A stretch of DNA of 64,000 nt. Source: Nocardia sp. NBC_01329 (GTDB taxonomy: Bacteria; Actinomycetota; Actinomycetes; Mycobacteriales; Mycobacteriaceae). Under the pieces are notes generated by a model. It had not been told where the DNA came from, did not search any database, and saw only the letters and a list, made by a program, of their open reading frames with translations. The DNA is taken from the NCBI RefSeq assembly GCF_035956715.1, contig NZ_CP108381.1, positions 1,364,001 to 1,428,000 of the forward strand, in the 5' to 3' direction. Positions 31,458 through 39,525 of the stretch are shown piece after piece. A program made the position numbers and the translations under genes. Each line of letters begins with the position of its first letter. Position 1 is the stretch's first letter.

Positions 31458-32306
31458 TCAGTCGTGGCGGGGGACTCTCCCATCCACATCGGTGAAACCG
31501 TAGTCGCCGGCCAGATCGGCGACCTTCCAGGCCTGCCCGGACCGTTTCCGGCGTTCGGGGTCGGTGGCGAGCGCCACCACAGCTCGGCCCGCGAACCGGG
31601 GGCTCTCCGCCAGATTCAGGTCGAAGCTGCCCTCGCCGGGCAGTGTCACGACCCGGTTGCCGTCCGCGTCGGCGGGCACCATCTGCAGTAGTTCGGTATC
31701 GACGATGCCCGGCCAGATCGAGACCACGGTGACCTCGGTATCGGCCAGGTCATGCGCGAAATCCGCGGTCATCCGGTCGAGCGCGGTTTTGGCGACCCCG
31801 TAGACCGCATTGTGCATATACCGCTGGGAGCCGGGTGAGGAGATATTGACGATCAGCCCGTCGCCCTTCAACAACAGTGGCGCGGCGTAGACGGCGGCCG
31901 TGTAGTGCGAGCGCACACCGACCTGGAAGGTTTCGTCCCAGGCCTTCGGCGGAACCTCCCAGAACTTTCGGCCGAGCCAGCGGGCCGCGGCGGGGGAGTT
32001 GTAGACATTGTTCACCAGGATGTCGAGCCGGTCGTGGTCGGCGCCGATCCGTTCGAGGAGTGCGGCGGTGGCGTCGTCGTCGCGGTGATCGCAGACGATC
32101 GGTACGCCGGTGCCGCCGAGTTCGTCGATCCGGGCGGCGGTTTCGGCCACGGTGCCCGGGAGGGTGCCCGGCCGGTCCGACCGGCCGGTTACATAGACGG
32201 TCGCGCCGGCGGCGCCCAGTTCCAGGGCGATACCTTTGCCGATCCCGCGACTCGCGCCGGTGACCACCGCGATCCGGTGCTTCAGGGGGTGTGGTGTTCC
32301 GTTCAC
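31458..32306 (-). CDS. Short-chain dehydrogenase/reductase
   Basis: The 282-residue enzyme has the classic SDR cofactor site TGASRGIGKG at about 16-25, DILVNNVYN, the active-site Ser in NISSPG and the YGVAK pair (Tyr-X3-Lys). It resembles the DHRS1-like subgroup. The GTG start at 32306 faces the hydrolase gene across a 54-base promoter region holding a KstR-type box (32331-32344), so the two genes are probably controlled together. The substrate is not predictable. Its 3' end runs toward secG, 9 bases away. Confidence 0.85.
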   Translation of the reverse strand: MNGTPHPLKHRIAVVTGASRGIGKGIALELGAAGATVYVTGRSDRPGTLPGTVAETAARIDELGGTGVPIVCDHRDDDATAALLERIGADHDRLDILVNNVYNSPAAARWLGRKFWEVPPKAWDETFQVGVRSHYTAAVYAAPLLLKGDGLIVNISSPGSQRYMHNAVYGVAKTALDRMTADFAHDLADTEVTVVSIWPGIVDTELLQMVPADADGNRVVTLPGEGSFDLNLAESPRFAGRAVVALATDPERRKRSGQAWKVADLAGDYGFTDVDGRVPRHD

Positions 32307-32330
32307 AGTTCCGGAACGTTACCGTTAAAC

Positions 32331-32344
32331 TGTAACGCGTTCTA
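32331..32344. promoter_or_regulatory. Candidate KstR-type operator in a divergent promoter
   Basis: TGTAACGCGTTCTA matches the published KstR consensus TNNAACNNGTTNNA at every fixed base. It overlaps TAGTAT (32343-32348), a likely -10 box of the rightward gene. A wider dyad, CGTTAC-N9-GTAACG (32317-32337), covers the leftward promoter. KstR is the TetR-family repressor of steroid degradation in mycobacteria and rhodococci. The match is seen directly; control by KstR is inferred. Confidence 0.5.
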
Positions 32345-32360
32345 GTATTCGGGAGGTGCG

Positions 32361-33332
32361 GTGGAGCCGACACACCGGTTCGTCGACACCGGCGGGGTGC
32401 GGATGCATGTCGCCGAACAGGGCCGGGGGCATCCGGTGATCTTCTGCCACGGATTCCCGCACACCTGGTACGTCTGGCATCGCCAGCTCGCCGCTGCCGG
32501 GGCCGCCGGGTACCGGGCGATCGCCCCCGATCTGCGTGGCGCCGGCCGAACCGGAGCGCCGGAGTCGATCGACGACTACACCAACGAGGCCGTGGTGGGT
32601 GATCTGCTCGCGCTACTCGACGATATCGACGCCGACCGAGCGGTTTTCGTGGGCGTCGATTTCGGTGCGGCCCTGCTGTGGGAGCTCGCCCTGCGCGCAC
32701 CGGAGCGGGTGCGGGGGCTGGTGATCCTGAACAATCCCTTCGCGCCGCGGGCCCCGAAGCGACCGGGGTACTACTGGGGGAAGATGGCCGAACGGCATTT
32801 CCTGCACCTGCAGTACTTTCAGGAACCCGGCGTGGCCGACGCGCATCTGGCCGAGCGGCCGCGGGAGTTCCTCTCCCGCGTCTATTACGCACTGAGTGGG
32901 GATTTCCACTATCTCGATGTATGGAAGAACCCACCGGGAACTCGGTACATCGACGCCCTTCCCGACGCGCCGGACCTGCCCTGGCGCTGGCTGTCTGCGG
33001 CCGAGTTCGACATCCTGGCAACCGATTTCGAGAACTCCGGTTTCACCGGCGGTCTCAACTGGTATCGGGCGATCGACCGCAACTGGGAACTGACCGCCGA
33101 TTACGCCGAGGCTGCCCCCAGCGTGCCGGTGTATTTCGTCTACGGCGAGAACGATCCCGATATGGAGGGGTTCAGCGGCCGCGATCCGCTCGATACGATG
33201 CGCGCCCTGTTGCCGGATCTGCGCGCCGTACAGCGAGTACCGGGCGCCGGTCACCTGGTGCAGTTGGAAGCGACGGAGGCGGTGAACGGGTTCCTGCTGG
33301 AGGCGCTCGGCGAGCTCACGACCCCGCAGTAG
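32361..33332 (+). CDS. Epoxide hydrolase-like alpha/beta hydrolase
   Basis: The 323-residue enzyme has the HGFP oxyanion motif at about 30-33, the DLRGAGRTGAP segment, and a nucleophile elbow GVDFGA with Asp in place of Ser, which is typical of epoxide hydrolases and haloalkane dehalogenases. Candidate acid and His residues are in YGENDPD and GAGHLVQLE. It should be cytoplasmic. GTG at 32361 follows a GGGAGG ribosome site. It is divergent from the SDR gene and shares the KstR-like operator region, which fits a lipid or steroid side route. Confidence 0.82.
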   Translation: MEPTHRFVDTGGVRMHVAEQGRGHPVIFCHGFPHTWYVWHRQLAAAGAAGYRAIAPDLRGAGRTGAPESIDDYTNEAVVGDLLALLDDIDADRAVFVGVDFGAALLWELALRAPERVRGLVILNNPFAPRAPKRPGYYWGKMAERHFLHLQYFQEPGVADAHLAERPREFLSRVYYALSGDFHYLDVWKNPPGTRYIDALPDAPDLPWRWLSAAEFDILATDFENSGFTGGLNWYRAIDRNWELTADYAEAAPSVPVYFVYGENDPDMEGFSGRDPLDTMRALLPDLRAVQRVPGAGHLVQLEATEAVNGFLLEALGELTTPQ

Positions 33333-33429
33333 TAGCCCTCGGGGTATGCGCCGGGTAATTTCGGTGTGCGGGGGTGTCGGCCCGCGCGTCGAACCCGAGG
33401 GTCGCTCGGACTGGTGTCCAGATCGCCGT

Positions 33430-34290
33430 TCAGCCGTTGTGTGCGGCGGCTGCGGGCGACTGTTCGAGGACCTCGCGCAGCCGGGCGGCGAAAGCGGCCG
33501 GATGGGTGGAAAGGCTGTGACCGCCCGGGAATTCGGTGACTTCTCTGTCCAGTAGGGCAGCCAAGGCGCGGGCGCAGTCGTAGTTCCAGATCTCCCGGGA
33601 CCCGCGACCGGCGGCGGGCACGATGTGCACGGGGGTGGCGGCGAGTGCGGCGATGCGCTCGGCGTCCAGACCCGACGAGCGGATCTCCGGCAGATCCCGG
33701 GACAGGAAGAAGTGCAGGTCGTCCAGATCGTCCGGTCCGCGTGGTGCGGGCGGGACGACGCCGGGTTCTCTGTCGGAGAAATCAGCATGGATCAGCTCGG
33801 CGAGTTTTCGGAGCGCGGGGAGCGCGCCCTCGCCACGGTAGACCTCGGCGAGGGCGGCGAGATCAGCGTGGGCGCGGGCGCGGGCCGAAGCGGGTAGCAG
33901 GCAGATCGTGGCCGGGTCGTGGGCGACGAGGGTGCTCACCTGCTCCGGATGATCCCCGGCCAGGGTGAGTGCGATGAGCGCACCGTAGCTGGAACCGAAG
34001 ATCCGGGCTGGTTCGTCGGTGAGGGAGGCGAGCAGGCGGTGGGTGTCGTCGGCGTGGGTGGCCACGGTGACCGGCGCGGCCGGATCGTCGAGGGTGCTGC
34101 CGGACAGGCCGCGGCGGTCGGCGACGACCACCGTGTAGCCGCCGGTCGCGAGTCGTTCGGCCAGGTCGGCGCCGCGGGCGGCATTGCCGTCGCCGCCTTG
34201 CATCAGCAGTAGCAGGGGGCCGGAGCCGTGGATCTCGTAGTGCAGGGACGCGCCGGGGACGGGGAGGCGGCCGGTTCGGAAGTCGCTCAT
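33430..34290 (-). CDS. Alpha/beta hydrolase
   Basis: The 286-residue protein starts MSDFRTGRLPVPGASLHYEI and shows VADRRGLSGST, the nucleophile elbow GSSYGA with Ser, and a terminal GGHSL for the catalytic His. It resembles proline iminopeptidase- or haloperoxidase-like hydrolases, and the substrate is unknown. ATG at 34290 lies seven bases after TACGGT on the minus strand (34298-34303), so translation is probably leaderless. That -10 box touches the first of three GATGCATC-type boxes shared with the divergent MarR gene, which suggests MarR repression. Confidence 0.8.
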   Translation of the reverse strand: MSDFRTGRLPVPGASLHYEIHGSGPLLLLMQGGDGNAARGADLAERLATGGYTVVVADRRGLSGSTLDDPAAPVTVATHADDTHRLLASLTDEPARIFGSSYGALIALTLAGDHPEQVSTLVAHDPATICLLPASARARAHADLAALAEVYRGEGALPALRKLAELIHADFSDREPGVVPPAPRGPDDLDDLHFFLSRDLPEIRSSGLDAERIAALAATPVHIVPAAGRGSREIWNYDCARALAALLDREVTEFPGGHSLSTHPAAFAARLREVLEQSPAAAAHNG

Positions 34291-34302
34291 ACCGAGAACC
34301 GT

Positions 34303-34338
34303 AATGCATCTTTTTAGATACATCAAGAAAGATGCATC
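34303..34338. promoter_or_regulatory. Three 8-bp palindromic boxes at 14-bp spacing
   Basis: AATGCATC (34303), GATACATC (34317) and GATGCATC (34331) start exactly 14 bases apart between the hydrolase and MarR starts. GATGCATC is itself palindromic. The outer copies also form a perfect 10+10 inverted repeat (34304-34313 with 34328-34337). The array overlaps the hydrolase -10 box and precedes the MarR -10 box (TAGCGT, 34358-34363). This is the likely binding region of the adjacent regulator. Confidence 0.6.
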
Positions 34339-34370
34339 TGAGATGATGCTTCTCGGGTAGCGTGCCGGGA

Positions 34371-34856
34371 ATGAACGGAGTGGAACTTTTCCTGTTGGGG
34401 CGCACCCTGATGAAAATCGGTGAGGAGGCGATGCCGACCGAAGGACTGCGCGAGTACTCGACCAGCGTGCGTTCGGTATTGATCGTGGCCAGCGATATCG
34501 TCGAGAACCCCGGCAGTGCGGTGGGGGAGATCGCGACACGAACGGGTCTCCCGCAGAGCCGAGTTTCCGGCTGCGTCGCCCGGTTACGTGAGGCGGGCGC
34601 GATCGCGAGTGAACCTGATCCGGCCGATCGGCGTCGCGTCCTCATCCGGCAAGCGCCCGACGCATCGGATCGGGTCGATCTCGTCCGATCCACCACGATC
34701 GATCCAGCGCTCGCGGCGGCGCTCGGCACCGACGATCCCGATGATGTCGCCGGAGTCGTCGCCTCGTTGGAGACACTCGCGCGCCGATTGACTCCCGGAA
34801 CCCTGTCTCGTCTGCGTCCCGCATCCGGCCGCTCGCGGACCTCGGCTCGCGACTGA
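34371..34856 (+). CDS. MarR-family transcriptional regulator
   Basis: The 161-residue protein has a winged helix-turn-helix (VGEIATRTGLPQSRVSGCVA, then RLREAGAIASEPDPADRRRV with the Asp-Arg-Arg wing). Flanking helices fit dimerisation. ATG at 34371 follows TAGCGT by seven bases and lacks a ribosome site, so a leaderless message is likely. It is divergent from an alpha/beta hydrolase gene with a three-box operator between them. The C-terminal tail is Ser/Arg-rich and looks disordered. The effector is unknown. Confidence 0.78.
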   Translation: MNGVELFLLGRTLMKIGEEAMPTEGLREYSTSVRSVLIVASDIVENPGSAVGEIATRTGLPQSRVSGCVARLREAGAIASEPDPADRRRVLIRQAPDASDRVDLVRSTTIDPALAAALGTDDPDDVAGVVASLETLARRLTPGTLSRLRPASGRSRTSARD

Positions 34857-34909
34857 TCACGGGGTCCGGCGCAGAATCGTCCACGGCGCGGTACGTGCCG
34901 GTGGTCGCC

Positions 34910-35635
34910 TCAGCGCGTCGTGTGAGCGCCGCCGTTGACGTGGATGGTCTGTCCGGTGATGTGGCGGGCGTGCGGCGAGGCCAGGAATTCGATGACGCCG
35001 GCCACATCGTCCGGGGTGCCGGCCCGATTGTTGTGGGTGGACCCGATGAGCTGGGCGCGCCGCTGCTCGGTCATCGTCCCCTGGAAGAATTCGGTGTCCT
35101 CGATATAGCCCGGCGCGACCGTGTTCACCGTGATCCCGGTAGGCGCCAGCTGCGCCGAGAGGCCCGCCGACCATGCTTCGAGCGCAGCTTTCGCGGCCCC
35201 GTAGGACGATGCGGCGTATTCGGCGCCGATCGAGCCGATATTGATCACCGACCCGCCCGCGCGCAACCGACCGCGCAGCGCGGTGGTGGTGAGTACCGCG
35301 CTCAGCAGGTTCGCGGTCAGGTTCGACTGCCAGCGCTCGGTCAGTTCTTCCAGTGCTGCCCCGCCGGGTTCGCCGGCGGTGAGATCGGTATTGCCGCCGG
35401 CCATGTTCACCAGCACGTCCAACTCGGGCCCCAGCAGCTCGGCGAAGCGCTCCACCGCGGTCGGCACCCCGGCGTCGCAGACGATGCCGCGCACGCCGAG
35501 GTCCTCGGCCGCCTGCTGGACCCGCTCGGTGGAACGCCCGGTGATCACCACGGCGTCGCCCGATTCGGCGAATTTCCGCGCGACCCGGCGGCCGATCCCG
35601 GCGGTCCCTCCGGTGACGACGACTATCCGGCTCAT
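34910..35635 (-). CDS. Short-chain dehydrogenase/reductase (FabG-like)
   Basis: The 241-residue enzyme has VVTGGTAGIGRR at the N-terminus, DVLVNMAGG, a catalytic Ser in NIGSIG, the YGAAK pair and the terminal ITGQTIHVNGG typical of FabG-like reductases. AAGGAG lies before ATG 35635. That ATG overlaps the stop of a small upstream reading frame (ATGA). The gene is divergent from a gluconolactonase-like gene, so a sugar or lactone substrate is possible but not shown. Confidence 0.87.
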   Translation of the reverse strand: MSRIVVVTGGTAGIGRRVARKFAESGDAVVITGRSTERVQQAAEDLGVRGIVCDAGVPTAVERFAELLGPELDVLVNMAGGNTDLTAGEPGGAALEELTERWQSNLTANLLSAVLTTTALRGRLRAGGSVINIGSIGAEYAASSYGAAKAALEAWSAGLSAQLAPTGITVNTVAPGYIEDTEFFQGTMTEQRRAQLIGSTHNNRAGTPDDVAGVIEFLASPHARHITGQTIHVNGGAHTTR

Positions 35636-35808
35636 CCATCTCTCCTTCCGGCATATTGAGCACTGAACATATCGGGAAAGGGGAGCTTCCGGCCTTCCGG
35701 CTCACCAACCGCCAGTTCGTGGCCCAGCGTCGGCGTGCCCTGCTCGACGCCCGGCCGCATACGGTATCGGCTGACCAGAAGGTCCTCGTTCGCGGAGTTG
35801 TCGGCCAC
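35632..35808 (-). CDS. Possible small protein, 58 residues, coupled to the SDR gene
   Basis: A GTG-started frame at 35808 encodes a hydrophilic peptide (VADNSANEDLLVSRYRMRPG at its start, KLPFPDMFSAQYAGRRDG at its end). Its TGA overlaps the SDR ATG as ATGA, a common sign of translational coupling. There is no clear ribosome site and no recognised family, and the frame continues upstream of the GTG. It may be a real small gene, a fragment of a larger lost gene, or chance. Confidence 0.3.
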   Translation of the reverse strand: MADNSANEDLLVSRYRMRPGVEQGTPTLGHELAVGEPEGRKLPFPDMFSAQYAGRRDG

Positions 35809-35881
35809 GGGCCGCCCCGCCGATGAGTTCCGCGCGTTCGCCCCGTCCGCATTACCACCGTCGAACGAAGGGAACGGGCAC

Positions 35882-36718
35882 GTGGACACACCAGAGGTAC
35901 TGCTCGAAGGAGTCGTCTTCGGTGAATCGCCGCGCTGGCACGATGGGCGATTGTGGTTCTCCGATTGGGGTGCCGGCCAGGTGATCGCCGTCGACGGCCC
36001 GGGACGCAGCGAGGTGATCGCATCGGTGTCCTCGTTCCCCATGTGCATCGACTTCCTGCCCGACGGGCGGCTGCTGATCGTCGATTCGGCCAGGCAGCGC
36101 CTGTTGCGCCGTGAACCCGGCGAAAACCTGGTACTCCACGCCGACCTTGCCGTGGAAAGCGATGAACCGTGGAACGATATCGTCGTCGACGCCCGGGGTA
36201 ACGCCTATGTCAACAGCATCGGATTCGATTTTCCCGGAGGCGATTTCGCGCCCGGTTTCATCGTGGTGGTGACCTCGGACGGTACGGTGCGCCGGGTCGC
36301 GGAAGATCTCGCATTCCCGAACGGGATGGCGATCACCGCGGACGGCACCACGTTGATCGTCGCCGAATCCTATGCCGAGCAACTCACCGCCTACGACATC
36401 ACTCCCACAGGTGATCTCGCCGGTCGCCGTGTCTGGGCACCGACCTCCGGCGACCACCCCGACGGTATCTGCCTCGATGCGGAAGGGGCGGTCTGGTACG
36501 CGGATGTCGGCAATCGGCATTGCGTGCGGGTAGCCGAAGGCGGTGCGGTACTGGCCACCGCCGAATCGGATCGCGGAGCTTTCGCGTGCGTGCTCGACAG
36601 CGATGTGGAGCGGCCCCGGCTCTTCGTGGTGGGCCAGGACTACGGCGGCGACTCGGCCGGACCGACCGGCCGGGTCGTGGCTTTCCCCGCGCCCGCGCCG
36701 GGAGCGAGCCGGTTCTGA
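35882..36718 (+). CDS. SMP-30/gluconolactonase family protein
   Basis: The 278-residue protein is a six-bladed beta-propeller hydrolase of the SMP-30 family, which opens sugar lactones. Typical segments are VVFGESPRWHDGRLWFSDW with the metal Glu, PWNDIVVDARGNAYV with Asn, FPNGMAITADGTTLIVAESY, and HPDGICLDAEGAVWYADVGN with the catalytic Asp region. GTG at 35882 has AAGGGA upstream. It is divergent from the FabG-like dehydrogenase gene, a pairing seen in sugar-acid pathways. The true substrate is unknown. Confidence 0.87.
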   Translation: MDTPEVLLEGVVFGESPRWHDGRLWFSDWGAGQVIAVDGPGRSEVIASVSSFPMCIDFLPDGRLLIVDSARQRLLRREPGENLVLHADLAVESDEPWNDIVVDARGNAYVNSIGFDFPGGDFAPGFIVVVTSDGTVRRVAEDLAFPNGMAITADGTTLIVAESYAEQLTAYDITPTGDLAGRRVWAPTSGDHPDGICLDAEGAVWYADVGNRHCVRVAEGGAVLATAESDRGAFACVLDSDVERPRLFVVGQDYGGDSAGPTGRVVAFPAPAPGASRF

Positions 36719-36818
36719 TCTCCGTGAGCGCGCGGTGACTCCCCGCCTGGGGTTCGCTCGTCCCGGTTGCCCGGCCGGGCAGGATGCGCACCGCCGATAC
36801 CCACCCGGCGGCGACCGA

Positions 36819-39095
36819 TCACGCCCGGCCCCGGGCGAGCAGTTCGCGGGCGGCCGCCTCGATATCGGCCTCGCTCAGCAGGACGGTCGTGGCGGCGGGC
36901 CCCAGGGGCACGAAACAGTCCGTGCTGGTGACCCGGACCAGGGCGCCGGTGAAGCCGACGTCCACCAGTGCCGCGCAGACGGATTCGGAAACGCCCCCGC
37001 TGCGCCGGGTCTCGTCGGCGATCAGGACCCGTCCGGTGGCCTCGGCGTGCCGGACGAGGTCGGCGCGCGGAAGCGGGGAGAGCCAGCACAGGTCGAGCAC
37101 ACGGACGCCGAACCCGCGGTGTCCGAGGCGGCGGGCCACCCGCAGACTCATCGGTACGGAATTCGCGAAGGCGACGATCGTCAGATCGGTTCCGTCGCCG
37201 TACACGCGGGCCCGGCCGATCGGAACCCGGCCGGGGTCCCCGGTGACTGCCGCCCACCGCCCGTCGCCGGGTTCGTAGAGGTCACGGGTGTGGTAAAGGG
37301 CGATGGGCTCGAGGAATACACAGACCCGACCATCCGTACGGGCCGCGGAGACACAGGTGCGCAGCAGGGCTGCCGCGTCGCCGGGCCGTGACGGCGACGC
37401 CACGACCACGCCGGGAATATCGCGCAGTGCGGCAACGGAGTTGTCGTTGTGGAAGTGCCCGCCGAAACCACGCTGGTAGGCGTAGCCGGCAATCCGGACC
37501 ACCATCGGGTTGCGGTAGCGGCCGGCCGAGAAGAACGAGAGGGTCGCCGCCTCGCCCCGCAACTGGTCGAGTGCGTTGTGCACATAGGCCAGATACTGGA
37601 TCTCCGGAATCGGTACGAATCCCGCGAGGCCGGTGCCCAGCGCGGTACCGAGGATGCTCTGTTCGTCGAGCAGGGTGTCGAACACCCGGCGCGCACCGAA
37701 CCGCTTCCGCAGTCCTTTGGTCACCCCGTAGACACCACCTTTGCGGGCGACGTCCTCGCCGAAGACCAGGACATCGGGATCCCGCGCGAGCAATTCGGCG
37801 AGCGTGCGATTGATCGCCTGCGCCAGCGTTTCCGAGTCCGAGTCCGAGTCCGAGTCCGAGTCCGAGTCCGGCCCGCTCCCGGACTCGTTCCGCGTGACAG
37901 TGCCGGGCCCGGCCGCTTTCGAGGGGGGCTCCGAGGAGCGGCTTGTGGCTACCGGCGTCCGGTGGCTCGGCGTATCGTCTCGCACTCGGTCCGGGTGTGC
38001 CGAGGCCAAGGGAGCGAGTACCGAATCGGCGGTGGTGAGTTTCGGTTCCCCGCACACCTCCTCGGCGGTCGCGGCGACCCGCTCGGCGAGTCGGTCGTAG
38101 TGGTCCAGGAGCTCTCCCGGGGTCCGGATACCGGCGGCGACCAGGAGCCGCGCTGTCGCGGCGACCGGATCGCGGGCCAGATCGGCCTCGATCGCGGCGG
38201 TGTCGCGGTAGGCATTCTCCACATCGGAACCGGCATGCCCGAACAACCGCACTGTGCGCAGATGCAGGAAGGCCGGCCGGCGGTGGGCGCGCACCCAATC
38301 GACCGCCGCCGTCGCGGTGGTGACCGCATCGCACAGGTCGCAGCCGTCGGCCGCGAACCAGCGCAGGCCCGGCCGGTGGCCGTAGGCGTGTTCGATCCAG
38401 TCGGGTGGGGTGGGCACGCTGATCCCGATCCCGTTGTCCTCACAGACGAACAGCGCCGGGAGCGGCACACCCAGATGTGCGGTGTGGACGGCTGTGTTGA
38501 TCGCGCCGATCGCGGTCGAATGATTGGCCGAGGCATCGCCGAAACTACAGAGCACCACCGCGTCCGCCGGCCACGGACAGTCGACCCCGAGCCGGTCGGC
38601 TCGGTCGAGGGCGAACGCGAGACCCACCGCGCGCGGTAGCTGCGAGGCGATGGTGGAGGTCTGCGGGACGATATTCGCCGGTGCGCTACCGAATACCTTG
38701 TGCCGGCCGCCGGAGATGGGGTCGGTCGCGGCGGCCACCACACCGAGCAGGAGGTCGCGTACCGGATCCGCGATTCCGGCCCGGCGGGCCCGATGGACGA
38801 AGAAAGCGCCCGAACGGTAGTGCGGCAGGACGGGATCGGTGATCCGGGTCGCGACCGACAGTGCTACGTTCCCCTCGTGTCCGGACGACCCGATGCTGTA
38901 GAAGCCCCGCCCGCTCGCGCCCAGCCGGCGAGCGGCGAGATCGGCCTGCCTGCTCAGCACCTGCGCTTCGAACATCTCCAGAAGGTCCGGTCCGGTGAGT
39001 CCGGGTGGCCCAACATGTTCGGGTGATACCGGCGCGGGGGTCGGCAACGACGCGACCTCCGCGCGGAACCGCTGGTCGGGGTCCTGGACGTTCAT
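36819..39095 (-). CDS. Fused alpha/beta E1 component of a 2-oxoacid dehydrogenase
   Basis: This 758-residue protein joins both E1 subunits. The alpha part (about 20-345) has the TPP region CSFGDASANHSTAIGAINTA with CEDNGIGISVPTP. The beta part (about 425-750) begins TLAQAINRTLAELLARDPDV and has FGEDVARKGGVYGVTKGL, EIQYLAYVHNALDQLRGEAA and the C-terminal transketolase fold DLCWLSPLP. The family includes branched-chain 2-oxoacid and pyruvate dehydrogenases. The linker holds a (Asp-Ser)n run encoded by a hexanucleotide repeat. No E2 or E3 gene is nearby, so it must borrow partners or act as a plain decarboxylase. GDA replaces the common GDG in the TPP motif. Confidence 0.88.
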   Translation of the reverse strand: MNVQDPDQRFRAEVASLPTPAPVSPEHVGPPGLTGPDLLEMFEAQVLSRQADLAARRLGASGRGFYSIGSSGHEGNVALSVATRITDPVLPHYRSGAFFVHRARRAGIADPVRDLLLGVVAAATDPISGGRHKVFGSAPANIVPQTSTIASQLPRAVGLAFALDRADRLGVDCPWPADAVVLCSFGDASANHSTAIGAINTAVHTAHLGVPLPALFVCEDNGIGISVPTPPDWIEHAYGHRPGLRWFAADGCDLCDAVTTATAAVDWVRAHRRPAFLHLRTVRLFGHAGSDVENAYRDTAAIEADLARDPVAATARLLVAAGIRTPGELLDHYDRLAERVAATAEEVCGEPKLTTADSVLAPLASAHPDRVRDDTPSHRTPVATSRSSEPPSKAAGPGTVTRNESGSGPDSDSDSDSDSDSETLAQAINRTLAELLARDPDVLVFGEDVARKGGVYGVTKGLRKRFGARRVFDTLLDEQSILGTALGTGLAGFVPIPEIQYLAYVHNALDQLRGEAATLSFFSAGRYRNPMVVRIAGYAYQRGFGGHFHNDNSVAALRDIPGVVVASPSRPGDAAALLRTCVSAARTDGRVCVFLEPIALYHTRDLYEPGDGRWAAVTGDPGRVPIGRARVYGDGTDLTIVAFANSVPMSLRVARRLGHRGFGVRVLDLCWLSPLPRADLVRHAEATGRVLIADETRRSGGVSESVCAALVDVGFTGALVRVTSTDCFVPLGPAATTVLLSEADIEAAARELLARGRA
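37831..37870. repeat. TCCGAG hexanucleotide tandem repeat inside the E1 gene
   Basis: TCCGAG is repeated six full times plus TCCG. On the minus strand it encodes alternating Asp-Ser residues in the linker between the alpha and beta domains. Because the unit is six bases, copy-number change would keep the frame and only alter linker length. Confidence 0.95.
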
Positions 39096-39525
39096 CGGGT
39101 CCTCACCGCGACCAGCCTATGCGCGGACCCGGCGATCCGGTGGCGTACCGGGCCCGCATCGTGTCGCGCGCGTATCTGTTCAGCGCGGTGGCGGACCGGG
39201 CGCGGGCGGCGGTGAGATCCGCGTCATCGGTGCGGAGGAGCCGGCTGCGGAAACATGACATCGAAATGGCCCGGATACCGCAGGGCGAACCGGATATAGG
39301 CGAGTGCGGGCCTGCTGCTCGCCATGTTCCCGGCCGATATGCGAGCAGCCCGGGCGGATCTCGGTATCGAAACGATGCCGCTACCGCTGCGCACCCTGGT
39401 TCAGGTGCTCTTCGTCGCCGCGTGTGTGGTGGTAGCGGTGGCATGAGCCCGATCGTGCCGAGCCGGTGATCCATCCGACCATGCTCCGGGCCAGGGTGCG
39501 TAGATCGTCGATCCTGCAGCGGCAG
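39096..39525. other. Intergenic region holding a decayed gene
   Basis: These 430 bases separate the E1 gene from the pentose phosphate genes. The only recognisable content is the DoxX-like remnant at 39300-39446. I see nothing else that I can support. Confidence 0.45.
39300..39446 (+). pseudogene. Remnant of a DoxX-like membrane protein
   Basis: The frame reads ASAGLLLAMFPADMRAARAD, then LGIETMPLPLRTLVQVLFVA and ACVVVAVA before TGA at 39444. AMFPA followed by a variable loop and a final hydrophobic helix resembles the C-terminus of DoxX-family proteins. An in-frame TAG lies directly upstream (39297-39299) and the start and earlier helices are missing. It is best explained as a gene fragment. 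Confidence 0.4.
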
